Below, one piece after another: positions 1 to 8,766 of a stretch of 64,000 nt of DNA. Every line of letters starts with the position of its first letter. Position 1 is the first letter of the stretch. Under the pieces are notes generated by a model. The model saw only the letters and a program-made list of their open reading frames with translations. It was not told the origin of the DNA and searched no databases. This DNA is from an uncultured Collinsella sp. (lineage in GTDB: Bacteria; Actinomycetota; Coriobacteriia; Coriobacteriales; Coriobacteriaceae). The position numbers were made by a program, and so were the translations under genes. Location of the stretch: contig CAAGEH010000017.1 in NCBI GenBank assembly GCA_900768795.1, forward strand, positions 1-64,000, read 5' to 3'.

Positions 1-684
1 CAGCACTACTATCAGTTCCAGGTGCTCCTTAAGCCGTCTCCCTCCGACGCCCAGGATCTCTATCTCGAGTCTCTTGCCGCCATCGGCCTCGATCCCGCTG
101 AGCACGATGTGCGTTTCGTCGAGGACGATTGGGAGAGCCCGACGCTCGGTGCCTGGGGACTTGGCTGGGAGGTCTGGCTTAACGGCATGGAGGTCACGCA
201 GTTCACGTACTTCCAGCAAGTGGGCGGCATCGAAGTCGATCCCGTTCCCGTCGAGATAACGTATGGCCTCGAGCGTATCGCCATGTATGCCCAGGGCGTC
301 AACTCCGTTTACGATCTGGTGTGGAGCTATCTTCCCGACGGCACGCCCATGACCTACGGAGACGTCTTCCTGGAGAACGAGCGTGAGTTCTCGGCGTATA
401 ACTTCGAAGTTGCCGATGTCGATATGATGCGCCAGAAATTCGATGATTACGAGTCCGAGTGCCACAGCTGCCTCGATCGCAAACTTCCGCTTCCCGCATA
501 TGACTGCGTCATGAAATGCAGCCATGCTTTCAACCTTCTCGATGCGCGGGGTGCTCTTTCCGCCGTCGAGCGCGCCAATTACATCCTGCGCGTTCGCGCT
601 GTCGCGAAGGCCTGTTGCGAGGCCTACATGGCCGAGGTAGCCAGTGCCAAGACTTCAGATGATTCCGTCAACGAGGAGGCCTAG
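1..684 (+). CDS. glyQ: Glycine--tRNA ligase alpha subunit, 5' partial
   Basis: Alpha subunit of the heterotetrameric (alpha2beta2) glycyl-tRNA synthetase; it forms glycyl-adenylate and charges tRNA-Gly in the cytoplasm. The reading frame is open to base 1 and encodes family sequence there ([14 protein letters not shown]), so the gene starts upstream of the window and only the last 227 residues are seen; about 70 N-terminal residues should be missing relative to the usual length near 290-300. The segment VTYFQQ-like '[11 protein letters not shown]' followed by '[10 protein letters not shown]' is the conserved class II catalytic core. Only 3 nt separate it from glyS, so the two subunits are surely co-translated. 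The ATG-like GTG at 22 is internal and not the true start. Confidence 0.96.
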   Translation, partial: QHYYQFQVLLKPSPSDAQDLYLESLAAIGLDPAEHDVRFVEDDWESPTLGAWGLGWEVWLNGMEVTQFTYFQQVGGIEVDPVPVEITYGLERIAMYAQGVNSVYDLVWSYLPDGTPMTYGDVFLENEREFSAYNFEVADVDMMRQKFDDYESECHSCLDRKLPLPAYDCVMKCSHAFNLLDARGALSAVERANYILRVRAVAKACCEAYMAEVASAKTSDDSVNEEA

Positions 685-687
685 GCC

Positions 688-2781
688 ATGTCGAATACGC
701 GTGATTTTCTCTTTGAAATCGGCACGGAGGAAATGCCCTCCGCTCCTTTGAATAATGCCGTCAAGCAGCTTGAAAAGATGGTCGCGTCCGGTCTTGATGC
801 CGCGGGGCTTACCCACGGCGCCGTTCGTGTCATCTCGAGCCCCCGTCGCCTTGCCGCTCTCGTTTCCGATGTAGCGACCGAGACCGATGCCGTGCACGAG
901 GTCAAGCGCGGTCCTGCCGTCAACATTGCGTTCGATGTCGACGGTAATCCGACCAAGGCGGCGCAGGGCTTCGCCCGAAAATTCGGTTTCGACGCTTCCG
1001 AGCTTGTTCGACGCGTCGATTCCGATGGGCGCGAGTACGTCTTCGCTGAAAAGGACATTCCCTCCAAGGACGCCATGCCGCTTCTGAGCGACCTTGCATA
1101 TCACTGCATCAGCGATATGCAATGGCCCAACTACCGTAGCCAGCGTTGGGGTTCCGAGCATGCGACCTTCGTGCGCCCCATCCGTTGGATCTGCTGCCTT
1201 TTCGGCGGCGATATCGTTCCCGTTACCTACGGTGACGTCACGAGCGGCAATACCACACGCGGGCACAGGCTTCTGGGTCCGGGTGAACACGTTGTCTCCG
1301 AGCCTGCCGCATACGAAGATGTGCTTGAGAAAAACGGCGTTCTTTCCGCCGAGCGTCGTCGTCAGGTGATTCTCGACGGCATCGCCCGTGTCGAGGCTGA
1401 GCGTGCGGGCGCTCACGTCGATACGCCTAAAAAGGTCTTTGACGAGGTCGTCAACCTCTGCGAGTGGCCTTCCGTGCTCGTGGGCAAGTTTGACGAGGAG
1501 TTCCTCAAGGTTCCTCATGAGATCATCTGCGAGTCGATGCTCACCAATCAGCGCTATTTCCCGATCTACGGTGCCGACGGCTCGCTTACGCGCGAGTTCG
1601 TGGTCGTTTCCAATTCCAAGCCCGAGAACGCCGAACGCGTGATCGACGGCAACGAGCGCGTTGTCCGAGCCCGCCTCGATGACGCAAAGTTCTTTTACGA
1701 GGAGGATCTCAAGGTCTCTCTCGATGAGTTCCGTGAGCGCCTCTCCAAGGTGGCTTTCCAGGAGAAACTCGGTTCCGTTCTTCAGAAATCCGAGCGTATC
1801 GAGCTTCTCTCGCTTGCCATCGCCCGTGAGTGCCGTCTAGGCGCTCAGGTTTCCGCCGACGCCGCCCGTGCCGCTCATCTCTGCAAGGCCGACCTCGTCT
1901 CCAATGCCGTGGTTGAGTTCACGAGCCAACAGGGCGTCATGGGCGGCTATTACGCTGAGGCCGCGGGGGAGAGCGAGGAGGTCGCTCACGCGATCCGCGA
2001 TCACTATCGTCCGCGTTTCGCCGGTGACGACCTGCCCGAGGGCACTGCCGGCTGCATTGTTGCGGCTGCCGACAAGCTCGACACCGTGTGCGGTATCTTT
2101 GCCATCGATGAGCCCCCGACCGGCTCTTCCGACCCCTACGCCGTTCGCCGCGCTGCTATCGGCGTGATTAACATCTTGAGGGATCGGCTCGGTTGCGATA
2201 TCGCCCCGCTTATCACCGCCTCGTTGGATGCATATGCCGAACAGGGCCTTGCCTTCGATGTCTCCACGGTTGCCAAAAATATCAGGGCGTTTTTCTCCGG
2301 CCGTCTTGCCGCGATGGCGAAAGACGAGCATATCAAGCCCGACACGGTTGCGGCGGTTTCTGCCGTAGGGGTTATCGCCCCGGTCGATTTCTTCGCTCGC
2401 TGCCATGCTCTTGAAGATGCAAGGGCACATGATGCCGAGACCTTCGACAATCTTGCCACCGCGTACGCTCGTGCTGCCCATATCGCTCAAAAGGAGCTCG
2501 GTTGCGATGTCGACACTTCGCATCTCGTTTCCGCCGAGTCCGATTTACTTGCGGCTGTAGACGCAGCCCGCGAGAAGCTCGATAGCGCTCTGGCTTCCTC
2601 TGATTACGATGCCGCTTTCTCTGCTTTGGCTGCCCTGCGTGCTCCCATCGATCGCTTCTTCGATGAGGTCATGGTTATGGACAAGTACGAGGACGTTAAG
2701 AAGAACCGTCTGCGTATTCTTAACGTGTTCCTGAGCGTATTCGACCGTATCGCCAACATCGGAGAACTTGCTCGTAAGTAG
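688..2781 (+). CDS. glyS: Glycine--tRNA ligase beta subunit
   Basis: Beta subunit of the two-subunit glycyl-tRNA synthetase, needed for tRNA-Gly recognition. It has 697 residues, the usual size. The N-terminus 'FEIGTEEMPSAPL' is the family signature, a central region 'SNSKPENAERVIDGNERVV' followed by 'ARLDDAKFFYEED' is highly conserved, and the C-terminus carries the DALR-like anticodon-binding region ending 'FFDEVMVMDKYEDV'. The start follows the glyQ stop by 3 nt with GAGGAGGCC just upstream as ribosome binding site. The two-subunit GlyRS distinguishes this organism from most other Actinobacteria, which use a single-chain enzyme. Confidence 0.97.
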   Translation: MSNTRDFLFEIGTEEMPSAPLNNAVKQLEKMVASGLDAAGLTHGAVRVISSPRRLAALVSDVATETDAVHEVKRGPAVNIAFDVDGNPTKAAQGFARKFGFDASELVRRVDSDGREYVFAEKDIPSKDAMPLLSDLAYHCISDMQWPNYRSQRWGSEHATFVRPIRWICCLFGGDIVPVTYGDVTSGNTTRGHRLLGPGEHVVSEPAAYEDVLEKNGVLSAERRRQVILDGIARVEAERAGAHVDTPKKVFDEVVNLCEWPSVLVGKFDEEFLKVPHEIICESMLTNQRYFPIYGADGSLTREFVVVSNSKPENAERVIDGNERVVRARLDDAKFFYEEDLKVSLDEFRERLSKVAFQEKLGSVLQKSERIELLSLAIARECRLGAQVSADAARAAHLCKADLVSNAVVEFTSQQGVMGGYYAEAAGESEEVAHAIRDHYRPRFAGDDLPEGTAGCIVAAADKLDTVCGIFAIDEPPTGSSDPYAVRRAAIGVINILRDRLGCDIAPLITASLDAYAEQGLAFDVSTVAKNIRAFFSGRLAAMAKDEHIKPDTVAAVSAVGVIAPVDFFARCHALEDARAHDAETFDNLATAYARAAHIAQKELGCDVDTSHLVSAESDLLAAVDAAREKLDSALASSDYDAAFSALAALRAPIDRFFDEVMVMDKYEDVKKNRLRILNVFLSVFDRIANIGELARK

Positions 2782-2943
2782 TAATTGCATTCCTCTGTAC
2801 GGATGAACGCATCTGTTTAGGCATTCTTTAGCTTTCTATGCAGGTATTGTGAGTTCGAATTACTGGTGTAGACCTCCGATGTTTTGATGAGTATGTTAAG
2901 TTCGGATTTCGATGTTTCTGCAGCTCGATTTCCAAATGTGCTG

Positions 2944-2981
2944 CGAGGGCCCTTTGCTCGGAACAAGGGTCCTCGTTTTTT
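2944..2981 (+). terminator. Intrinsic terminator after glyQS
   Basis: An 11-bp stem (2944-2954 with 2965-2975, one G-U pair) with a 10-nt loop is followed by six T. It ends the glyQS unit 160 nt downstream of the glyS stop. The rest of the 322-nt gap 2782-3103 holds no coding signal; only this hairpin and the rplS promoter were seen. Confidence 0.85.
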
Positions 2982-3010
2982 CGTTATTTTCTCGAGTATG
3001 GAAATATTGC

Positions 3011-3038
3011 TTGCAGAGCGACTGCAGGCATGTATACT
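3011..3038 (+). promoter_or_regulatory. Probable rplS promoter
   Basis: TTGCAG at 3011-3016 and TATACT at 3033-3038 are spaced by 16 nt and lie between the upstream terminator and rplS, giving a 5' leader of about 60 nt. Found by eye; an alternative -35 is TTGCTT at 3007-3012 with a poorer 20-nt spacer. Confidence 0.5.
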
Positions 3039-3103
3039 AGCAACGTTTGTTCAACTACGTGTCGGCCTATCAGGTACGGCACCTCTAGAAGAGTGAGGTA
3101 ATA

Positions 3104-3445
3104 ATGGATTACATTCGCGCAATTGAGCGCCAGCAGATCCGCGAGGATATCCCCGAGGTCCGCGTTGGCGACAACGTCAAGGTACACTATCGCATCAAGG
3201 AAGGCGACCGTGAGCGCCTCCAGGTTTTCCAGGGTGACGTCATCCGTATGAGCGGTGCTGGTTCCCGTGAGACCTTCACCGTCCGCAAGATGTCCTTCGG
3301 CATCGGTGTCGAGCGTACCTTCCCGCTTCACAGCCCCAAGATCGCTAAGCTTGAGGTTGTTCGCCATGGCCGCGTCCGTCGCGCTAAGCTTTACTATCTC
3401 CGCGACAAGGTCGGCAAGGCTGCTCGTATCCCGGAGAAGCGCTAA
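3104..3445 (+). CDS. rplS: 50S ribosomal protein L19
   Basis: Large-subunit protein L19, located at the 30S-50S interface. The 113-residue product matches the normal bacterial length, with the typical core '[20 protein letters not shown]' and '[10 protein letters not shown]', then '[20 protein letters not shown]' and a basic C-terminus. GTGAGGT just upstream of the ATG is a good ribosome binding site. It stands as its own transcription unit between two terminators; in many bacteria it follows trmD, which is not present here. Confidence 0.97.
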   Translation: MDYIRAIERQQIREDIPEVRVGDNVKVHYRIKEGDRERLQVFQGDVIRMSGAGSRETFTVRKMSFGIGVERTFPLHSPKIAKLEVVRHGRVRRAKLYYLRDKVGKAARIPEKR

Positions 3446-3468
3446 GTTTTATCTGCATTTTGTTGCGC

Positions 3469-3493
3469 AAGGCCGCCCTCGGGTGGCCTTTTT
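3469..3493 (+). terminator. Intrinsic terminator after rplS
   Basis: A 10-bp stem AAGGCCGCCC / GGGTGGCCTT (one G-U pair) with a 2-nt loop runs straight into TTTTT, 24 nt after the rplS stop and immediately before rnhB. Some read-through is likely needed to transcribe rnhB, since only about 13 nt separate it from the rnhB start. Confidence 0.85.
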
Positions 3494-3506
3494 CGTTTGG
3501 AGATTT

Positions 3507-4295
3507 ATGGCGAATATGACCAGCTCCCGGAGAGCATCGGAAGTCGTCGGGATCCTTGCGTCTTCTTCCATCGAAGAACTTCCCGCCCTACTCGACCTCT
3601 ATCGAGATGATCCGCGAGCTCAGGTTTCCCAAGCTTGCGCTCGTGCTTCCCGCAGACTTGAGAAGGAGCTTGCAGAGAGGAATCGAGTAAAAGGCATGTA
3701 TGATCTCATGCGCGAGCTCGGCGGCGCTGGAACGATCGTCGGTGTCGACGAAGTCGGCAGAGGCTCTGTAGCTGGTCCTCTTACCGTTTGCGCCGTTTGT
3801 CTCCCAGATGACCCTCTCGTCTGGGGCATTAACGATTCGAAGAAGCTGAGTCCCGCTCGAAGGGAAATCCTCGCCGCACATATTCTCGATACCGCTCGTG
3901 CAGTTGGGATCTGTCATATACCACCGCATACCATTGATGAGGTCGGTATGAGCGAATCGCTCCGCCGCGCTGTTCGAGGCGCGGTTCTGGATACCGGACT
4001 TTCCCCCGACTGCGTTCTTATGGACGGCAACCCTCTTGGGGCTGTCGCCAATGAAAAGGATGTTGTTAAGGGTGATTCAAAAATTGCGTCCATCGCTGCA
4101 GCATCTATCGTCGCCAAGGTCACACGTGACGAGATGATGGTCGAATATGATGCGGAATACCCTGGATACCATCTTGCGGAGTCGAAGGGATATGCTTCGC
4201 CCGATCATATCGCCGCGATTAAGAAAAGGGGACTTTCGCCTTTGCATCGCGTTTCGTTCTGTGGAAATTTTCTTGAGCAGGACAGCCTTTTCTAG
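3507..4295 (+). CDS. rnhB: Ribonuclease HII
   Basis: Endonuclease that cuts the RNA strand of RNA-DNA hybrids and removes single ribonucleotides from DNA. The motif GVDEVGRG (Asp81, Glu82) with Asp173 in LMDGNP and Asp208 gives the DEDD metal-binding set; the C-terminal 'LSPLHRVSF' is also typical. At 262 residues it has a ~75-residue N-terminal extension of the kind seen in Bacillus RnhB. The open frame extends upstream to 3255 through rplS, but the ATG at 3507 preceded by TTTGGAGA is the sensible start. Its place after rplS and before yraN follows the order common in Gram-positive bacteria. Confidence 0.95.
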   Translation: MANMTSSRRASEVVGILASSSIEELPALLDLYRDDPRAQVSQACARASRRLEKELAERNRVKGMYDLMRELGGAGTIVGVDEVGRGSVAGPLTVCAVCLPDDPLVWGINDSKKLSPARREILAAHILDTARAVGICHIPPHTIDEVGMSESLRRAVRGAVLDTGLSPDCVLMDGNPLGAVANEKDVVKGDSKIASIAAASIVAKVTRDEMMVEYDAEYPGYHLAESKGYASPDHIAAIKKRGLSPLHRVSFCGNFLEQDSLF

Positions 4296-4472
4296 GACAT
4301 TTCGTTTCGTTGTTTCCACGTGTCCGGATGCTTTATCAAGCATTCTTTGATTTAGTTCGGACGTATTTTAGTATTCCGGCAAGATTGAGCTGGGTTTCCA
4401 TCGGTTTTCCGTGCAGTCGGCATCTTCAGTATTGCTTGTGACGTATAGCCGCTTGCGAACGGGAGATCGGAC

Positions 4473-4973
4473 ATGAATCAATTCTCTAGGCGTAAAAGCA
4501 AAAGCTCATTCGACGATTTAGATGAACTTTGGGAAGAGGAGGGAAAAGACTCCGACGCTCTTGACCCTTCATTCGTTGATTCTCTCAGCTCGAAGGAGTT
4601 GGGCGAGGTCGGCGAATTGATCGCCATTTCATATCTTGAGGAGCGGGGATATCGGGTTCTCGAGCACTCGTATCGCTGCCCTGAGGGAGAAGCTGACCTT
4701 GTCTGCTTCGATGAATCCGATGATTCCGTCGTGATGGTCGAGGTAAAGACGAGGCGCGCCGGTAAAAGGGATGTCAATTCCTTTTATCCCGAAGAGGCGG
4801 TGGACGCCAGGAAGCAGCGAACGTATCGTAGAATCGCGTCCTGTTACCTCATGGACCATTATCCCATTCGCAGCATTCGGTTCGACGTCGTGGGTATCAC
4901 CGTTGTTTGCGGAACGCAGGCGAATATCAAACACTTTCATAATGCATTCGATTGGGACGTGGATTCCCGATGA
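4473..4973 (+). CDS. YraN family putative endonuclease (UPF0102)
   Basis: A 166-residue YraN/UPF0102 protein of the restriction-endonuclease-like fold. GEADLV (72-77) and the EVK triad at 90-92 form the expected metal-binding site. The first ~40 residues are an acidic, serine-rich extension without recognised function. The start ATG follows ACGGGAG. The stop overlaps the comM start by 4 nt (ATGA), so the two are translationally coupled. The biochemical role of the family is not established; linkage to comM and dprA suggests DNA processing. The 177-nt gap before it holds only a weak hairpin (4328-4343) that could end rnhB. Confidence 0.9.
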   Translation: MNQFSRRKSKSSFDDLDELWEEEGKDSDALDPSFVDSLSSKELGEVGELIAISYLEERGYRVLEHSYRCPEGEADLVCFDESDDSVVMVEVKTRRAGKRDVNSFYPEEAVDARKQRTYRRIASCYLMDHYPIRSIRFDVVGITVVCGTQANIKHFHNAFDWDVDSR

Positions 4974-6475
4974 ATGATTCATTTGCCGTCCATTCGGCGT
5001 TTATTCGCGGTGTCGAGGCCTGTCCGGTGACCGTAGAGGTTTCCTTCGGAGGTGGCGTCCCCAACATTCAGCTTGTCGGAATGGCCGATTCGAGTGTTCT
5101 CGAATCGCGCTCGCGTATTCGCTGCGCTTTGCGATCGACGGGTTTTGAGGTTCCGCGCAGGAGCATAACGGTTAATTTATAGCCGGGAAATCTGCGTAAG
5201 ACCGGAACGGCGTTCGATCTTCCCATCGCAGTTGCCATTCTTGCTGCATCGGGGCAGATTCCGAGTTCGAATTTGGATGCGTGCCTGTTTGTCGGAGAGA
5301 TGGCGCTTAACGGTTCCCTGCTTCCCGTATCGGGGGAGGTCGCTTTTCAACTGCATGCTCGAGAGATGGGCCTGACGCTTGTTTCGGGCCCCTCCGATCA
5401 ACACACGTCGCTCCCTGGTGTCGACCATGGGTATATCGATACGCTTGCCGCGCTCAAAAACGGTGTTGCCGAGGGCTTGAAAACTTTCGCATCTGGCATA
5501 GATGCCCCTGGTTGCGGGGAAAGTCTCGATTTTTCCGACGTGCTCGGTCAGGATATGGCGAAGCGCGCGCTCGCAATAGCCGCGACGGGTGACCTAGGTC
5601 TCATGATGATCGGTTCTCCGGGGTCCGGAAAGAGTATGCTCGCCCAGCGCATGAGCACCATTCTTCCTCCTATGGACGATAAGACCCTCCAGGAGGCTCT
5701 TTGCATTCACTCCGTTGCCGGCGAGGATATCCATCCGCTACTTATGGGGTCCAGACCGTTTAGGAGTCCCCATCACAGCATTTCGATGGCGGGGTTGATT
5801 GGAGGAAACAGACCCGTGCGCCCGGGTGAGATCAGTCTTGCTCACGGCGGTATTCTGTATCTCGATGAGATGGGTGAGTTCTCCAACGCTGTGCTGCAGG
5901 CCCTTCGACAGCCTATCGAGCAGGGATCTGTTCGTGTCGTTCGTGCCGAGGGCGCTTTTACGTTTCCGGCTCGATTTAGACTTCTGGCCGCCAGCAACCC
6001 CTGCCCCTGCGGCTATCTGGGGGACCGCGAGGTTCAATGCCGATGCTCGGCAGCCGCGATCGAGCGCTATCGGGCAAAGCTGCGAGGGCCTTTGGCCGAC
6101 CGCATCGACATAATCGTTCAGGTTTCTCGGCCTGATCCCGAATTGATTGTCTCCGGTGTCGAGGGCCTTTCGACGCGCGACCTGGATGAAATGGTTCACC
6201 GTGGTCGTGAGTTCAGGGAGTGGAGGCAATCAAGACATGCCGATACCGATGAAGGCTGCTCTTTGATGGATTCAACGAAAGAGAGTTTCTTCAACCTAGA
6301 CGAGTCGGGACAGGCATGTGTCCTTGAGATGGCCAGGAAAACGCATCTAACCGGTCGCGGAATCGTCAGGCTGTCACGTATAGCGCGTTCGATTGCGGAT
6401 ATCGGGCAATCAGAATCCATCTCACGCTCACATGTTCTCGAGGCGGCAATGTACCAGGGGAGGAGAGACGTCTGA
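4970..6475 (+). pseudogene. comM: comM (YifB-type AAA+ ATPase), interrupted by an in-frame TAG
   Basis: ComM/YifB is an AAA+ helicase that promotes branch migration during natural transformation and has an N-terminal Lon-S5-like domain. Codons 1-70 (from ATG 4970) encode the normal N-terminus ending ITVNL, then TAG at 5180-5182, and the same frame continues at once with PGNLRKTGTAFDLPIA, exactly the expected continuation. The rest is intact: Walker A GSPGSGKS near residue 216, Walker B 'GGILYLDEMGEF', and the C-terminal Mg-chelatase-like domain ending at 6475. The full frame would give 501 residues. One base change (TCG to TAG, since Ser or Ala is expected) explains it. It could be a null allele, a sequence error, or two separate products if an ATG at 5273 is used. 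Confidence 0.9.
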
Positions 6476-7416
6476 TGGCCAGAAAAGTTTCAGAGGGTTT
6501 CGAGATCTCCAAGCATGATTCCGAATATCCCGATTCCGTTCTCGAACTTGGAGACGCTCCGGATACGCTCTTTGCCCGCGGAGATCTCGATATCTTGCAA
6601 GCTCCATCGCTATCCGTCATCGGTTCTCGACGTCCCACTCCGTATGGATTGGCTGCAGCTGAGCTCGCCGGTTCGGTTGCGGCGCAATCGGGGCTCGTCG
6701 AGGTTTCCGGAGGGGCCCGCGGCGTTGACCAGGCGGGCGGCTGGGCAGCGCTGCGTGAAGGCGGAGCCCACGTCATCGTGCTCGGTACGGGTGCCGATGT
6801 TGATTATCCAAAATCGGTTTCGGCTCTTATCGAACGGACGCTCAGTGCGGGCGGCGCGGTCGTTTCTCCCGCCCCTTGGGGTTCGCCTCCGCGTCGATTC
6901 GCCTTTCCGAGAAGAAACAGAATCATCGCCGCTCTCTCCTCTGCCTTGTTCATTTCCGAGGCAGCTTTGCCTTCGGGAACGTTTTCTACTGCAGAGTGTG
7001 CCGTTGACCTCGGGCGTGAAGTGCTCGTTGCTCCGGGTTCGATGTTTTCACCCGAATCACGAGGGTCGAACTATCTGATAGCAAACGGGGCTACGCTCAT
7101 CTCGGATGAAGATGCGCTCGAGATTGCGATTTCCCGTATTTACGGAACCCTTCGCCTGGATTCCGAGGGCCCGCTTTGCTCCATAAAACTCGAGGGGGAC
7201 AAGCGTCGGCTTCTTGACGCCCTGCTTGCACAGAGCTTGTCTCCCGCGGAGATCCAAAGGCTCCTCGGTAAAGATTTAATCGCCACGTCTCTTCTACTGA
7301 GCGAAATGGAAATCGACGGTTTTGTTACTCGCCTTATCGACGGGCGCTATAGCGTTAGCAAGAAGATTCTTCACGACAGCGGCTCAATCGGTCACAATGG
7401 GTCCAGTCAAAGATAG
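6475..7416 (+). CDS. dprA: DNA-processing protein DprA
   Basis: DprA (Smf) binds incoming single-stranded DNA during transformation and loads RecA. The Rossmann core begins at VIGSRRPTPYG (48-58), followed by VSGGARGVD, VLGTGADVDYP, PRRNRIIA and 'LVAPGSMFSPESRGSN', all diagnostic. The last ~65 residues resemble the DprA winged-helix domain. Length is 313 residues, slightly short because the N-terminal SAM-like domain is reduced. The ATG overlaps the comM stop by 1 nt, with GGGGAGGAG upstream. Most homologs read SGLARGID where this one has SGGARGVD. It is complete although its neighbour comM is broken. Confidence 0.95.
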   Translation: MARKVSEGFEISKHDSEYPDSVLELGDAPDTLFARGDLDILQAPSLSVIGSRRPTPYGLAAAELAGSVAAQSGLVEVSGGARGVDQAGGWAALREGGAHVIVLGTGADVDYPKSVSALIERTLSAGGAVVSPAPWGSPPRRFAFPRRNRIIAALSSALFISEAALPSGTFSTAECAVDLGREVLVAPGSMFSPESRGSNYLIANGATLISDEDALEIAISRIYGTLRLDSEGPLCSIKLEGDKRRLLDALLAQSLSPAEIQRLLGKDLIATSLLLSEMEIDGFVTRLIDGRYSVSKKILHDSGSIGHNGSSQR

Positions 7417-7430
7417 ATTGGATTTGCGGT

Positions 7431-8765
7431 ATGAAGTTCGATTCGGTAACTGTTGTCGGTGCTGGTCTTGCCGGTTCGGAATGCGCTCTACAGCTTGCGG
7501 CTCGCGGGCTGCATGTGTTCCTGTACGAGATGCGTCCGGTTGTTTCCTCGCCGGCACACCACACCGAAGATTTTGCTGAGCTCGTCTGTTCAAATTCATT
7601 TAAGTCCATGCGCGTCGATTCCGCTGCGGGTCTTCTGAAGGCAGAACTCGACCGTATGGGGTCCTTCCTGCTCGGATTTGCTCGTGAGGCAGCCGTTCCG
7701 GCGGGAGGTGCCCTTGCGGTCGATCGCAAGGCATTCTCGAAACTAGTCGATGATGCGATTTACAGCAACGAAAATATCGAGGTCGTTCGCCAAGAGGTTA
7801 CAGAGATTCCCTCAGGCCAGGTCGTGATTTGTGCCGGTCCTCTTTGTTCGGAATCCCTCTCCGCTCGGATTCACGAGCTTGTCGGTGGCGAGGCCCTTTC
7901 CTTTTTCGATGCCGCCGCACCGATCGTCGATGCCTCCACGCTCGATATGGATGTGCTGTTTTCACAGTCCCGTTACGAGGATTCGGATGCCCCCGGAGAC
8001 TATCTCAACGCTCCGTTCAATAAAGAGGAGTACGAGGCGTTCATTTCCGAGCTTGTTGCCGCAAAACGCGTCGTGCTTAAGGATTTTGAGCAACGCGATC
8101 TCTTTCAGGCTTGCCAACCTGCCGAGGAGGTCGCGCGCAAGGGGATCGATGCAATAAGGTTCGGTGCCATGAAGCCTGTCGGTCTTATCGATCCACGTAC
8201 CGGGCATCGACCGTGGGCGGCCGTTCAGCTTCGTGCCGAAAACTCAGATTGCACTGCCTATAACCTGGTCGGATTCCAAACCAACCTGACGTTCGGAGAG
8301 CAGAAGCGCGTGTTCCGCATGATTCCGGGTTTCGAGAAGGCCGAATTCTTCCGATACGGTGTCATGCATAGAAACACGTTTGTCGATGCGCCGCATGTTC
8401 TTGATGGCACGTTCGCGACGCTAGACGGTCGCGTTCGCTTGGCGGGTCAGATAACGGGAACCGAGGGCTATACGGAGGCGATAGCATCGGGCCTTCTTGC
8501 AGCGCTCAACACATTTGCCGACGCGAACGGCCTACCGGCGGTTTCTCTTCCTGCAACCGGAGCTTTCGGTTCGCTCGTCGCCTATGCGACCGATCCTTCG
8601 ACCGTCGGGTATCAACCGATGCATGTTAACTTCGGAATCGTTCCCAAGCTCACCGATGGCGTGCGCCGCAGTAAACGTGAAAGATATCAAGCCTATGCGG
8701 ACCGTGCGCTATCAGATCTCGATGGCTATATTGCCGAGCGACCCGATCTCTTTGAGCGTTGTTGA
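7431..8765 (+). CDS. trmFO: Methylenetetrahydrofolate--tRNA-(uracil-5-)-methyltransferase
   Basis: FAD- and folate-dependent enzyme that methylates U54 to ribothymidine in the T loop of tRNA. The N-terminal dinucleotide-binding motif VVGAGLAGSE (8-17), 'LYEMRPV', 'AELVCSNSFKSM' and the C-terminal 'LAGQITGTEGYTEA' mark TrmFO (GidA family). Length 444 is normal. It starts 14 nt after dprA. In Bacillus topA sits between dprA and trmFO, but here topA is absent from that position. The ribosome binding site is weak, yet no better start exists. Confidence 0.96.
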   Translation: MKFDSVTVVGAGLAGSECALQLAARGLHVFLYEMRPVVSSPAHHTEDFAELVCSNSFKSMRVDSAAGLLKAELDRMGSFLLGFAREAAVPAGGALAVDRKAFSKLVDDAIYSNENIEVVRQEVTEIPSGQVVICAGPLCSESLSARIHELVGGEALSFFDAAAPIVDASTLDMDVLFSQSRYEDSDAPGDYLNAPFNKEEYEAFISELVAAKRVVLKDFEQRDLFQACQPAEEVARKGIDAIRFGAMKPVGLIDPRTGHRPWAAVQLRAENSDCTAYNLVGFQTNLTFGEQKRVFRMIPGFEKAEFFRYGVMHRNTFVDAPHVLDGTFATLDGRVRLAGQITGTEGYTEAIASGLLAALNTFADANGLPAVSLPATGAFGSLVAYATDPSTVGYQPMHVNFGIVPKLTDGVRRSKRERYQAYADRALSDLDGYIAERPDLFERC

Positions 8766-8766
8766 G

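Noticed and set aside
655..1518. 287-codon minus-strand frame inside glyS
   Set aside because: Antisense to an intact glyS; no family resemblance and no promoter or ribosome binding site.
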